Below, one piece after another: positions 42,348-51,625 of a DNA stretch of 64,000 nt; within the stretch, counting starts at the first letter, position 1, and every line of letters starts with the position of its first letter. The notes beneath the pieces are model-generated. The model was not told the DNA's origin and did no database searches. It worked only from the letters and a program-made list of their open reading frames with translations. Both the position numbers and the translations under genes were made by a program. Source of the stretch: Paracoccaceae bacterium. GTDB lineage: Bacteria > Pseudomonadota > Alphaproteobacteria > Rhodobacterales > Rhodobacteraceae. The stretch is taken from positions 1-64,000 of the forward strand of contig CACDPP010000003.1 in the NCBI GenBank assembly GCA_902554705.1. The letters run 5' to 3'.

Positions 42348-43048
42348 AGAACAATGTCGCCCGCTAAGAACTGCTTAGCTGCTTTACTAGTTGGCTCAGT
42401 CAAAAATTTTTCTTTAGAGCAGTGTGCCTCTACAACGCCTCTGTGTAGAAATATAATGTCCTTTGCTAGCCTTTTTGCCTGCCCTAGATCATGAGTAGAC
42501 ATTACTATTTTTGTACCGTTTCTTGATGCAAAAATTAAAATATCTTCGATAGTTTTTTTAGTGGCTCCATCAAGTGAAGCTGTTGGTTCATCTAAAAATA
42601 ACATTTTGGGTTTCGTAATTAGAGCTCTCGCCACTGCTATAGCTTGCATTTCTCCGCCTGAAAGAAGAACAGCTTGTTGTTTGATTTTGTTCTCGAGCCC
42701 AATTTTTTTGGCCCACGCCATAGCTTCTGCGGTTGCGGTCGACTTGGAGAGCCGTCTTACTTTCAGTGGGAACGCCAAATTTTCAGCCACAGTTCTACGC
42801 AACATAATGGGCGATTGAAAAACGAAAGCTTGTTCTTTAGCTGCTAGGCTATGCGAAATAGTCCATTCAACTTTCCCCGCAGACAATTTTTTTAAGCCAT
42901 GTAAGGCTTCTAATAAAGTAGTTTTACCTGATCCATTTGCTCCAAGCAGAATTGAAATACCGTTTTGTTCGATCTCAAGATTAATTGGGCCTATTAATCT
43001 TTTGCTTTTTATATTTATTTCAACATCTGTAACGCGCAACGGAAACAT
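42344..43048 (-). CDS. tupC: Tungstate ABC transporter, ATP-binding protein
   Basis: 234 residues. Walker A LLGANGSGKTTLLEAL, Q loop FVFQSPIM, signature LSGGEMQAIAVARAL, Walker B MLFLDEPTASLD and the H-loop STHDL. It powers the TupB channel. It shares a base with tupB and overlaps tupA, so the three are one unit in order tupB-tupC-tupA. Confidence 0.92.
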   Translation of the reverse strand: MFPLRVTDVEINIKSKRLIGPINLEIEQNGISILLGANGSGKTTLLEALHGLKKLSAGKVEWTISHSLAAKEQAFVFQSPIMLRRTVAENLAFPLKVRRLSKSTATAEAMAWAKKIGLENKIKQQAVLLSGGEMQAIAVARALITKPKMLFLDEPTASLDGATKKTIEDILIFASRNGTKIVMSTHDLGQAKRLAKDIIFLHRGVVEAHCSKEKFLTEPTSKAAKQFLAGDIVL

Positions 43049-43752
43049 TACCGTAAATCTCCGCGTTCAGTTTTTCCAAACCAATGCGTTGCGAAGCTTA
43101 CTGACATTGCCAAAGAAATCAGAACAAAACCAAGTGCTAGAGCTAAAGCAAAGTCACCTCTAGATGTTTCTAGCGATATAGCCGTTGTTAATACGCGTGT
43201 AGCATTATCAATATTACCGCCTACTATCATTATGGCTCCAACCTCCCCAATTCCACGCCCAAACCCGGCTAAACAAGCAGTAATCAAAGCCCTTTTGCTG
43301 TCCCACATCAATGTTCCCACGCGTTGCATTTTTGATATGTTTATGGAAATAAGAAGATTGCGATAGTCTGACCAAAGCTCCTGCATTGATTGGTGAGCTA
43401 TGGATGTAATCAAAGGTGTAATGATTATAACTTGCGCGATGATCATGGCTGAAGTCGTGTAGAGTAAACCAAGCACGCCTAAAGGCCCAGAGCGCGAAAA
43501 TAAAATATAAACAATCAACCCTACTACAACGGGCGGTAGACCCATTAATGCGTTTAATGTAACTACTATTGCCCGCCGAAATGTGAAACGAGTTACAACG
43601 AGGAATGCCGCCAAAGGGAAGGCTATTAATGCAGAAATTACTAAGGCTGTAACGGTTACGTAAAGAGAGCGTAAAGAAATAGTAATCAGTTCACTATCAA
43701 AACTAAGGACTAGCCAAAAAGCCTGTATTAGACCTTGTAAAATTTCATTCAT
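43048..43752 (-). CDS. tupB: Tungstate ABC transporter, permease
   Basis: 234 residues with about five membrane helices and the EAA loop G-R-G-I-G-E-V-G-A-I (FGRGIGEVGAIMIVGGN). First gene of the operon. About 90 bases separate it from the 2OG oxygenase gene. The operon is expected to be expressed when tungstate is scarce, but no binding site is clear. Confidence 0.92.
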   Translation of the reverse strand: MNEILQGLIQAFWLVLSFDSELITISLRSLYVTVTALVISALIAFPLAAFLVVTRFTFRRAIVVTLNALMGLPPVVVGLIVYILFSRSGPLGVLGLLYTTSAMIIAQVIIITPLITSIAHQSMQELWSDYRNLLISINISKMQRVGTLMWDSKRALITACLAGFGRGIGEVGAIMIVGGNIDNATRVLTTAISLETSRGDFALALALGFVLISLAMSVSFATHWFGKTERGDLR

Positions 43753-43841
43753 CTAAAAATATATCCTGTTTCGAAGTTTTTTTAACGAAAATCTTGAATC
43801 GTAACTTTATCAAAGCCCAATAAATTTTATTAAATAAGTTT

Positions 43842-44618
43842 TTACTGGAGTCGACCAAAAAATGTCATTCTTGCTTCCTCTGATAATGAAATACCGGGTT
43901 TTGAATTATAGGCTAAAACAACCAAAATTCTTTCTTGGGCCCCTTCAGTAGGCGTTACTCTGTGAATTGAATTTTGTCCCCGAAATAAAATTAATGTTCC
44001 AGGTCGCGTATCAAGACGATTTATCTTTGTTTTTCCATCTAATACAGCTTCAACACCTTCAAAGTTCATTTCATTTTTTTCTGCATTTCGCAAATTTGAA
44101 ACATATTCGAAATATCCGCCACTCTTTGGAGCTTGCAAAAGAAGAGTAATGGCAAACTTGGAATTATCAAAATGCCAGTTTAGCTCTTGTCCCTCGGCAG
44201 CATAGTGAACGTTAATTGACGAAAGAGGATCGGCGTACTCATAAAGAGCTGTTTCGTTAACGACCTTACAAATAAATTTTTTAAAAATATCAGAACAGTA
44301 TAGTTGTTTTAGTTTAGAGGCATCCGGGATTTGGTCTGTCGTGATACACCCTTTTGAAGATGTTAATTGTCGGTTAAAAACATGCTCGGGAGATAATGTT
44401 TCATTCCGTGTTGTTAAATAAACATTATGAGTAGAGTTGGTAAAGTACGCTAAGCCTGAATGGGACTTAGCTTCTTGAACGAGTTCTTTTATAGTTTCTG
44501 GTTTAAGAAAATTATGTAGAGTAACGACCCCTTCTTGTTCTAATTTCTTTCGACAATCCTCTGTAAACTTACCATTATCAATTGGGGCGGCAGTAAAATT
44601 TACAACTTCTTTTAGCAT
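43842..44618 (-). CDS. 2-oxoglutarate/Fe(II) dioxygenase-like protein
   Basis: 258 residues from the ATG at 44618. The iron triad is visible: HFD in LNWHFDNSKFAI, and a distal His in IHRVTPTEGAQERI, where the Arg binds 2-oxoglutarate. A RPGTLILFRG segment lies before it. This is a DSBH hydroxylase that probably acts on a small molecule or protein; substrate unknown. Start uncertain. Confidence 0.82.
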   Translation of the reverse strand: MLKEVVNFTAAPIDNGKFTEDCRKKLEQEGVVTLHNFLKPETIKELVQEAKSHSGLAYFTNSTHNVYLTTRNETLSPEHVFNRQLTSSKGCITTDQIPDASKLKQLYCSDIFKKFICKVVNETALYEYADPLSSINVHYAAEGQELNWHFDNSKFAITLLLQAPKSGGYFEYVSNLRNAEKNEMNFEGVEAVLDGKTKINRLDTRPGTLILFRGQNSIHRVTPTEGAQERILVVLAYNSKPGISLSEEARMTFFGRLQ

Positions 44619-44676
44619 TTGTGTTAACACCACTCTGAATTAAATACATAAATTAAAAACTTTTTATAAAATTAGG

Positions 44677-44979
44677 CTAACTCAAGGCCCATAGCGCGGT
44701 TAAACCTACGAATATCGTAAACAAAATTGATCGAGTTAGCAAAGCAATACAGCAAGCAATTAGGGCAGCATATATTTTTGATGGTGATCCTTCAAAAGGT
44801 ACACCGGTTTCACCAACAAATAGTGAAGCCGCCACGATAGCTGAGAGGGCTGCTGTTGGAGCAAACTTTACATACTCTTCAAGCCATGTGGGCACTCTTA
44901 GAAAATTCAGGCCAGAAAACATAGAGTATCTAGCTGCAAAATTAGCCAAACCTGATAAAATCATAACAAGCCAAATCAT
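44677..44979 (-). CDS. azlD: AzlD-family branched-chain amino acid export protein
   Basis: 100 residues with four membrane helices (MIWLVMILSGLANFAARYS, then three more). The ATG overlaps the azlC stop by four bases, so the two are co-translated. AzlD is the small partner of the AzlC permease. The likely start is 44979 rather than the longer frame to 45045. Confidence 0.85.
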   Translation of the reverse strand: MIWLVMILSGLANFAARYSMFSGLNFLRVPTWLEEYVKFAPTAALSAIVAASLFVGETGVPFEGSPSKIYAALIACCIALLTRSILFTIFVGLTALWALS

Positions 44980-45671
44980 TTGAGTTTTCTCTGATTGATT
45001 AGTCCACCAACAAACATTCCGGAAATAGACGCAACAATTATCCATAGGCCATAAGGTAGTTCTTGGCCGATAATCGCAATTATGCTTGCTGTGACTGCAG
45101 TACTAATTTGTGCTAAAGACTTTAGTTTAGGTAAAATAATGGCAATAAAAGTTAAAGGTATTGCAAATTCTAAATTTAAATATGGTGGAATATTTGCTCC
45201 AAGAAAGACCCCAGCTACTGTAGATATTTGCCAAAAAACCCAGAGAGTAAGACCTCCACCTAGTAAGTGGTAATGTGCAAATCTATTTTTGTTTTCAAAT
45301 TCTTGGAATGATACTGCAAATGCTTCATCAGTAAGTAAATAACCAAGAACAAGTCGCCACCTTAAAGGTAAAGAGCTTATATAGAAAGAAACGCTAGCAC
45401 TGTATATGATATGTCGCATGTTTATAATAGCAACGGATCCTCCAGTGATGATCGGAGAGGTTCCGTAAGACCAAAGTTGAGCAAATACAACTTGGCTTGC
45501 CCCACCAAATATAATTGAAGACATGAGAATAGTTTGGGTTGCTGTCAAGCCACTAGCGACACCAAGCACTCCAAAGACTAAACCAAATGGAATGACGCCA
45601 AGTTGTACTGGTAATTGTGCTAAAACGCCTTTCCAAAATTCACGCCAGTTTTCTTCCATATTATGTACCAT
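44976..45671 (-). CDS. azlC: AzlC-family branched-chain amino acid permease
   Basis: 231 residues with about six helices. FGLVFGVLGVASGLTATQTILMSSIIFGGASQVVF is split over the first two, a hallmark of AzlC (export of branched-chain amino acids and analogues). DEAF near YLLTDEAFAVSF is typical. It works with azlD. Confidence 0.9.
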   Translation of the reverse strand: MVHNMEENWREFWKGVLAQLPVQLGVIPFGLVFGVLGVASGLTATQTILMSSIIFGGASQVVFAQLWSYGTSPIITGGSVAIINMRHIIYSASVSFYISSLPLRWRLVLGYLLTDEAFAVSFQEFENKNRFAHYHLLGGGLTLWVFWQISTVAGVFLGANIPPYLNLEFAIPLTFIAIILPKLKSLAQISTAVTASIIAIIGQELPYGLWIIVASISGMFVGGLINQRKLK

Positions 45672-45789
45672 TTATTTTACAGCTCGAATTTTGGAGCTTT
45701 AGCGGTTTGTTTCAGAATTTGAAACTAATAATAAATTTTTTAATGAAAAGGCTTCCAAATTAAAAAAATATGGCTACATACTTACCTAG

Positions 45790-45812
45790 TTGCGAATAGT
45801 TCTTAATTGCAA
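45790..45812 (+). promoter_or_regulatory. Palindrome before the metal-uptake operon
   Basis: TTGCGAAT (45790) and AATTGCAA (45805) form an imperfect palindrome ten bases before the binding-protein start. Its form resembles Fur/Mur-type metal operators of alphaproteobacteria, which repress manganese or iron uptake. The position overlaps the leader and start region. Confidence 0.35.
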
Positions 45813-45822
45813 GAGGGTATTG

Positions 45823-46707
45823 ATGAAGCGCTTTTTACTAATTTTTTTCGTTTTCTTAAATTCTGAATTAGCTTTTGCAGATGAAAAATTAAATGTAGTA
45901 ACAACCTTTACGGTTATCGCTGATATTGCTCAAAATGTGGCTGGAAATGCAGCAGAAGTGGTTTCTATTACTAAACCTGGTGCTGAGATACATGGTTATC
46001 AACCAACACCTAAAGATTTGGTAAGAGCCTATGATGCAGATTTAATTCTGTGGAATGGTCTCAACCTTGAGCTTTGGTTTGAGAAGTTTATTTCTCAAAT
46101 CGGAGATGCGCGTTATTATACTGTATCAGAAGGGATTGAGCCTTTGGAAATAGTCGAAGGCGCATATCTTGGACTGCCAAACCCACATGCCTGGATGGGA
46201 GTAAATTCTGCGTTTATTTATATAGATAATATACAAAGAGCTCTTGCAAAAGAAGATCCAGAAAATGCTGAAATATACGAACTTAATGCGAAGCAGTATA
46301 AAAAGAAAATAAACGAAGTTATTACACCGCTTATTTCACAATTGGATCAAGTTCCTCTTGACAAGCGTTGGCTAGTAACATGTGAAGGAGCATTCAGTTA
46401 TTTTGCAAAAGATTTTGGTTTGAAAGAGTTATATCTTTGGCCAATGAACTCTGAACAAGTGGGAACGCCCAAGCAAATACAAAAAGTAGTTGATGGAGTT
46501 GTTGAAAACAAAATACCAGTCATTTTCTGTGAAAGCACAGTTAATACAAGACCTGCTAAGAGGGTAGCGCAGGATACTGGAGTGGCTTACGGCGGAGAAC
46601 TTTATGTCGACAGTTTAACTGATAGTAATGGTAAAGTGCCGACTTTTATAGATCTTCTGAGAGTTACATCGACAACGGTAATAAATGGAATAGTGGATAA
46701 CCTTTAG
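45823..46707 (+). CDS. sitA: Metal ABC transporter, substrate-binding protein
   Basis: 294 residues from the ATG at 45823, with GAGGG ahead. Signal peptide, then the cluster A-I signatures: EIHGYQPTPKD (His ligand), NPHAWM (second His), CEGAFSYF (Glu region) and YVDSLTD (Asp region). These four ligands bind Mn(II) or Fe(II) in SitA/MntA-type proteins. No His-rich loop of ZnuA type is present, so manganese or iron is more likely than zinc. It heads the operon. Confidence 0.85.
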   Translation: MKRFLLIFFVFLNSELAFADEKLNVVTTFTVIADIAQNVAGNAAEVVSITKPGAEIHGYQPTPKDLVRAYDADLILWNGLNLELWFEKFISQIGDARYYTVSEGIEPLEIVEGAYLGLPNPHAWMGVNSAFIYIDNIQRALAKEDPENAEIYELNAKQYKKKINEVITPLISQLDQVPLDKRWLVTCEGAFSYFAKDFGLKELYLWPMNSEQVGTPKQIQKVVDGVVENKIPVIFCESTVNTRPAKRVAQDTGVAYGGELYVDSLTDSNGKVPTFIDLLRVTSTTVINGIVDNL

Positions 46708-46714
46708 TATTTTT

Positions 46715-47605
46715 ATGATGGAAACGGCTCAAAATTTTAATTCACAAAAAAACATTATTGTTGAAGATTTAACTGTCACTTACCGCAATGGACACACCGC
46801 ACTTAGATCGGCAAGCTTTAAAATACCCGAGGGAAGTATTGCTGCCTTGGTCGGAGTGAACGGTGCTGGTAAGTCTACCTTATTTAAGGCTCTGATGGGT
46901 TTTATTCCAAGTGCTAGAGGAAAAATATCTCTACTTGGTTACTCCGTAAAAGATGCCCTCAAGAATAATCTCATTGCATACGTACCTCAGTCAGAAGAAG
47001 TGGATTGGGATTTTCCCGTTTTGGTTAAAGATGTTGTTTTAATGGGCCGTTACGGCAAGATGGGTTTGATGCGAAAGGCTAGGGCAAAGGACCTTGAAAT
47101 CGTTAACAAATCCTTAGAACGGGTTGGAATGCTTGACTTTGAAGACAGACAGATAGGTGAGTTGTCTGGTGGGCAACGCAAGCGTGTATTCCTTGCAAGA
47201 GCTCTAGCTCAAGAAGGAAAAGTCATTCTTTTAGATGAACCCTTCACGGGTGTTGATGTGAAAACAGAGGAGCAAATTATAAGTTTGCTTAAAGATTTAA
47301 AAAATGAAGGTCACATTATGCTTGTTTCAACACATAATTTAGGCTCAGTTCCAGAGTTTTGTGACCGAACTATCCTCGTAAAAGGAACCGTTATATCACA
47401 CGGATTAACGGAAGATGTTTTTACAAATTTTAATTTAGAAAAGGCATTTGGTGGTGTTTTGCGCCGTTTTACTCTGGGTGGTTCAGATCTGCATGATGAT
47501 AGCGACCAAAGGGAAGTAACAATTCTTACAGATGATGAACGACCATTTGTCCAATATGGAGAGCCAAAGAAATCAGTGACCAAAAGAAATAAAAAAGATG
47601 ATTGA
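46715..47605 (+). CDS. sitB: Metal ABC transporter, ATP-binding protein
   Basis: 296 residues. Walker A VGVNGAGKSTLFKAL, Q loop YVPQSEEVDW, signature LSGGQRKRVFLARAL, Walker B VILLDEPFTGVD and H loop STHNLG. The C-terminal 50 residues are polar and extra. The stop overlaps the first permease. Confidence 0.92.
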   Translation: MMETAQNFNSQKNIIVEDLTVTYRNGHTALRSASFKIPEGSIAALVGVNGAGKSTLFKALMGFIPSARGKISLLGYSVKDALKNNLIAYVPQSEEVDWDFPVLVKDVVLMGRYGKMGLMRKARAKDLEIVNKSLERVGMLDFEDRQIGELSGGQRKRVFLARALAQEGKVILLDEPFTGVDVKTEEQIISLLKDLKNEGHIMLVSTHNLGSVPEFCDRTILVKGTVISHGLTEDVFTNFNLEKAFGGVLRRFTLGGSDLHDDSDQREVTILTDDERPFVQYGEPKKSVTKRNKKDD

Positions 47606-48467
47606 TACTTTGCTTGAACCTTTTTCTTACGGCTACATGACTTCTGCGATTTTGGTGTCTACTATAATAGGAGGTTTGTGTGCATTTCTTTCTGCTTATC
47701 TCATGCTTAAAGGGTGGTCTTTAATTGGTGATGCTTTAGCACATTCCGTTGTTCCAGGTGTTGCAGGAGCATATTTGTTAGGCTTACCTTTTGCTATTGG
47801 GGCATTTATTTCCGGAGGGCTTGCTGCCTCTTTGATGCTATTTCTAAGTGAGCGATCCGGATTAAAGACCGATGTCGTAATTGGCATAATTTTCACAGCA
47901 TTTTTTGGAGTGGGGCTCTTCGTCGTGTCACTTTATCCAATGTCTATCTCTATAGAAACGATCATTATGGGTAATATTTTGGCAATATCATATTCCGATA
48001 TGCTTCAGTTATTAATTATTGGTTCCATATCACTTGTGATTTTATTCCTTAAATGGCGAGATTTAATGGTCGTTTTCTTTGATGAATCTCATGCTCGAAC
48101 AGTTGGCTTAAGTCCTTCTAGATTAAAACTTATTTTCTTTACTTTGTTATCAGCATCCATAGTCGCTGCATTGCAAACTGTCGGTGCTTTTTTAGTAATT
48201 GCGATGGTCGTTACGCCTGGGGCAACTGCATATTTAATCTGTGATCGGTTTCCAAAGTTGATACTTTTATCAGTCTTAATAGGATCAGTTACGTGTTTTA
48301 CCGGAGCCTATTTGAGTTTTTTTATTGATGGTGCAACCGGTGGAATAATTGTAGTTCTGCAGACTATCGTTTTTCTGGGGGTTTTTCTAACAGCTCCTAA
48401 ATATGGCTACATCTCCGCGCGTTTGAAAATAAGGCAAGCAAAAAAAAGGATTGAAAATGGCTTTTGA
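47598..48467 (+). CDS. sitC: Metal ABC transporter, permease 1
   Basis: 289 residues, eight or nine membrane helices, with GWSLIGDALAHSVVPGVAGAYLLG, the ABC-3 family signature, and GAFLVIAMVVTPGATAYL near the end. Overlaps sitB by eight bases and sitD by eleven. Confidence 0.92.
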   Translation: MIDTLLEPFSYGYMTSAILVSTIIGGLCAFLSAYLMLKGWSLIGDALAHSVVPGVAGAYLLGLPFAIGAFISGGLAASLMLFLSERSGLKTDVVIGIIFTAFFGVGLFVVSLYPMSISIETIIMGNILAISYSDMLQLLIIGSISLVILFLKWRDLMVVFFDESHARTVGLSPSRLKLIFFTLLSASIVAALQTVGAFLVIAMVVTPGATAYLICDRFPKLILLSVLIGSVTCFTGAYLSFFIDGATGGIIVVLQTIVFLGVFLTAPKYGYISARLKIRQAKKRIENGF

Positions 48468-49308
48468 AGAAGTTTTTATGCCTTTCCAGTTTTTGTTTAT
48501 GCAAAAAGCCTTTTTGATTGCGTTTGTTTTATCTTTTCCCACTGCGATATTATCATGTTTTTTAGTTATTAAGGGCTGGGCCTTAATGGGTGATGCTATA
48601 TCACATGCTGTTTTACCTGGTATTGTTATCGCCTATATAGTGGGAATTCCTTTACTTATAGGGGCTTTCATAGCGGGTATGTTGTGTGCTTGGGGAACTG
48701 GTTTCTTATCTGAAAATAGTAGAATTAAAAAAGATACCGTTATGGGTATAATTTTCTCAGGTATGTTTGGTCTTGGAATAGTCTTGTTTGTTGCATTTGA
48801 TACAACTGCCCATTTAGAACATATCCTTTTTGGTAATATTTTAGGTATTGAAAAATCAGACATTTTAACTGCGCTAATGATAACTTTCATAATAGTTTTA
48901 TTTTTTATTATTTTTTGGCGTGATTTGATGTTGCTCAGCTTCGATCCCATTCAAGCCAAAGCGTTAGCTCTTCCAACTGGTTTTCTGCATTATGGATTAC
49001 TAGCAGCTTTATCGTTGGTTATAATCGCAACTTTAAAAGCTGTGGGGTTAATTTTAGCGATTGGATTATTTATCATCCCAGGAGCAATTGCGTTTTTGTT
49101 GTCTAAAAGACTTAGTTCGATGCTAATTATTTCTGTTTTTGTCAACATTTGTGCCATGCTGATTGGTTTATACTTAAGTTTTTATATTGATAGTGCTCCG
49201 GCCCCAACTATCATAATCGTGCTTACTGGCATGTTTTTTTTAGTATTTTTAAGAAAAAATTTTATTGATAAGAAGAATGTTAATATTTTTATAAGTGGTG
49301 CGAAATGA
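48457..49308 (+). CDS. sitD: Metal ABC transporter, permease 2
   Basis: 283 residues from the ATG at 48457 with AAGGA ahead. A second ABC-3 permease: GWALMGDAISHAVLPGIVIAYIVG and GLILAIGLFIIPGAIAFL match the first. Two different permeases in one operon are typical of SitABCD. The end overlaps the aldo/keto reductase by four bases. Confidence 0.92.
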   Translation: MAFEEVFMPFQFLFMQKAFLIAFVLSFPTAILSCFLVIKGWALMGDAISHAVLPGIVIAYIVGIPLLIGAFIAGMLCAWGTGFLSENSRIKKDTVMGIIFSGMFGLGIVLFVAFDTTAHLEHILFGNILGIEKSDILTALMITFIIVLFFIIFWRDLMLLSFDPIQAKALALPTGFLHYGLLAALSLVIIATLKAVGLILAIGLFIIPGAIAFLLSKRLSSMLIISVFVNICAMLIGLYLSFYIDSAPAPTIIIVLTGMFFLVFLRKNFIDKKNVNIFISGAK

Positions 49309-50297
49309 AAAAAAGAAGGTTGTTGCAATCAGGTAAGCTAGTATCTGAAATTGGGTTAGGCTGTATGAGCTTTGCTGGATTTTACGGTCCAACAGATGAA
49401 AAGGAAGCTCACAACACATTAAATACAGCTTTGGACTATGGGATAGATTTTTTGGATACTGCCAACATCTATGGAATGGGTGTATCTGAAACGATGATTG
49501 GTAATTACATTAAAAATAATGGGAATCCATTTGTTATTGCTACAAAGGCCTCTATTTCACGTGATCCTGAAACTAATGAGCGTACTTTTGATAATTCATC
49601 GCAGCACTTAGAGACAGAACTGAATAAGTCACTAGAACGTTTGGGCGTTGACAACGTTGATTTATTTTATATCCACCGTCGTGATCCAAGAATTCCTATC
49701 GAAGACGTTATGGAAACACTTCTAAAGTTTAAAAAAGACGGAAAAATTGGTGGGATAGGGTTTTCAGAGATTTCTCCCAGCAGTTTGCGTCGAGCTTCAG
49801 AAGTTGGGCTAGTGGACGCCATACAGAGTGAATATTCTCTGTGGACGCGATCGGCTGAGTTAGGATTAATTCAAACCTGCCAAGAACTGGAAGTTAGTTT
49901 TATTCCGTTTTCACCTTTAGGGCGTGGTGTTTTTTCCACAACACCACCAGATCCCTCTACTTTTGGTAAGCTTGATTTTCGAAAAAATAATCCTCGGTTC
50001 TTACAGCCAAATTTTAATGAAAACTTGAATTTGCTTGCGCCTTTTAAACAACTTTGTGCTGAGTTAGGCGTTTCACCTTCAACCATGGCTATTGCTTGGA
50101 CATTAAAACAGGGTGAGCATATGCTTCCAATCCCTGGAACTCGTTCTCGCAATCATTTAATAGAGTTGGCTTTAGGCAGCGAATTTGAACTCACTGAAGA
50201 GATTTCAGATCAAATTGACCATCTTCTTCCTATCGGTTGGGCTCATGGAGAAAGATATTCGGACGATCAATGGGTTGGAATTGAAAAATTTTGTTAA
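49305..50297 (+). CDS. Aldo/keto reductase
   Basis: 330 residues of the AKR barrel. GLGCMSFAGFYG at the start, FLDTANIYGMGVSE (catalytic Asp, Tyr), FVIATKASIS (Lys), FYIHRRDPR (His), and the NADPH part with PGTRSRNHLIE. It reduces aldehydes or ketones with NADPH. It is coupled to sitD in the metal operon, which is unusual; it may act in oxidative stress. Followed by a short gap and the convergent xylA. Confidence 0.92.
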   Translation: MKKRRLLQSGKLVSEIGLGCMSFAGFYGPTDEKEAHNTLNTALDYGIDFLDTANIYGMGVSETMIGNYIKNNGNPFVIATKASISRDPETNERTFDNSSQHLETELNKSLERLGVDNVDLFYIHRRDPRIPIEDVMETLLKFKKDGKIGGIGFSEISPSSLRRASEVGLVDAIQSEYSLWTRSAELGLIQTCQELEVSFIPFSPLGRGVFSTTPPDPSTFGKLDFRKNNPRFLQPNFNENLNLLAPFKQLCAELGVSPSTMAIAWTLKQGEHMLPIPGTRSRNHLIELALGSEFELTEEISDQIDHLLPIGWAHGERYSDDQWVGIEKFC

Positions 50298-50317
50298 TTT
50301 GATGGGTTAGTCTTCAG

Positions 50318-51625
50318 TTAAACAAAACGGTTAATGTAGTTCTCTAATATCTCCTGTTTTCCAGATTTTGGTTCCGGATTTATTGAGTTTTTCACAACAC
50401 TAGCAGTGATAGTAGCCAAATCACTGTTTAACATTTTCTGTGCTTCTGTGCTTTCCCAGCCCTTGTACCTGTTTTGGAGAGCCTTTTCCAACTGTCCATC
50501 TTCAACCATAGCTGCAGCAACTTTGAAACCTCTCGCGCAAATATCCATAGCTCCAACGTGAGCAGCAATAAGATCCTCAGCGTCAATAGATTGTCGTCTA
50601 AGTTTTGCATCGAAATTCGTTCCGCCAGCTTTAAAGCCTCCTGCTTTTATAATGTGGTAATAGGCTAGCGCTACCTCAGGTGTGTTATTTGGAAATTGGT
50701 CAGTATCCCACCCCGACTGGTAGTCGTTTCTATTCATATCAATTGAACCAAGCATACCTTCTGAAATTGCCAAAGCAATTTCATGTTCAAAAGAGTGACC
50801 AGCTAATATAGCATGCCCTTGTTCAATATTTATTTTAACATCATTTTCCAAATTGTATTTTCTCAAAAACCCAATGCATGTTGCCACATCAAAATCATAC
50901 TGATGCTTAGAAGGTTCTTGCGGTTTGGGCTCAACAAGTATCATTCCAGGAAAACCAATTTTATGTTTATAATCAACGACCATAGACAAAAATCTGCCCA
51001 TTTGATCCAATTCTTTTTCTAGATCTGTATTAAGTAATGTTTCATAGCCTTCTCTTCCGCCCCACAACACATAGTTTTCACCGCCGAGTTTATGGGTCAC
51101 ATCTATGCAACTCTTTACCGTCGCTGCTGCAAAAGCAAAAACTTCTGGATCTGGATTCGTAGATGCACCAGCCATCCATCTACGATGGCTGAACATATTT
51201 GCCGTTCCCCACAGTAATTTTGTTTTCTGGTTTTTCATTTTATCAAGAAAGTAATCGGTTATTTCATTAAGCTTCGCTAAATTATCTGGAAAATTACCTT
51301 GGTCAGGCCGAATGTCTGCATCGTGAAAACAAAAATATGGCTGCCCTAAAATAGAAAACATATCAAATGCTACATCAGCTTTTAAGTAAGCGTTTTCCAT
51401 GCTGTCTTGCGGGTGCCATGGCCTTTCAAACGTAAGCCCACCAAAAGGATCGCCGCCTTCCCATGCAAAGCTATGCCAATACGCGACAGCGAAGCGCAAA
51501 TGTTCTTCTAAACGTTTTCCCAAAACGATTTCATTAGGATTATAATGTCTGAAAGCTAGATTTGAATCAGTTTCGGTTCCCTCATATTTAATCGGCTCGA
51601 TGTTTTTGAAAAAAGATTGGGTCAT
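50318..51625 (-). CDS. xylA: Xylose isomerase
   Basis: 435 residues, typical length. Metal and catalytic sites: [41 protein letters not shown] and GSIDMNRND are the hallmarks. It converts D-xylose to D-xylulose. It overlaps xylB by four bases in the order xylB-xylA. Confidence 0.97.
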   Translation of the reverse strand: MTQSFFKNIEPIKYEGTETDSNLAFRHYNPNEIVLGKRLEEHLRFAVAYWHSFAWEGGDPFGGLTFERPWHPQDSMENAYLKADVAFDMFSILGQPYFCFHDADIRPDQGNFPDNLAKLNEITDYFLDKMKNQKTKLLWGTANMFSHRRWMAGASTNPDPEVFAFAAATVKSCIDVTHKLGGENYVLWGGREGYETLLNTDLEKELDQMGRFLSMVVDYKHKIGFPGMILVEPKPQEPSKHQYDFDVATCIGFLRKYNLENDVKINIEQGHAILAGHSFEHEIALAISEGMLGSIDMNRNDYQSGWDTDQFPNNTPEVALAYYHIIKAGGFKAGGTNFDAKLRRQSIDAEDLIAAHVGAMDICARGFKVAAAMVEDGQLEKALQNRYKGWESTEAQKMLNSDLATITASVVKNSINPEPKSGKQEILENYINRFV

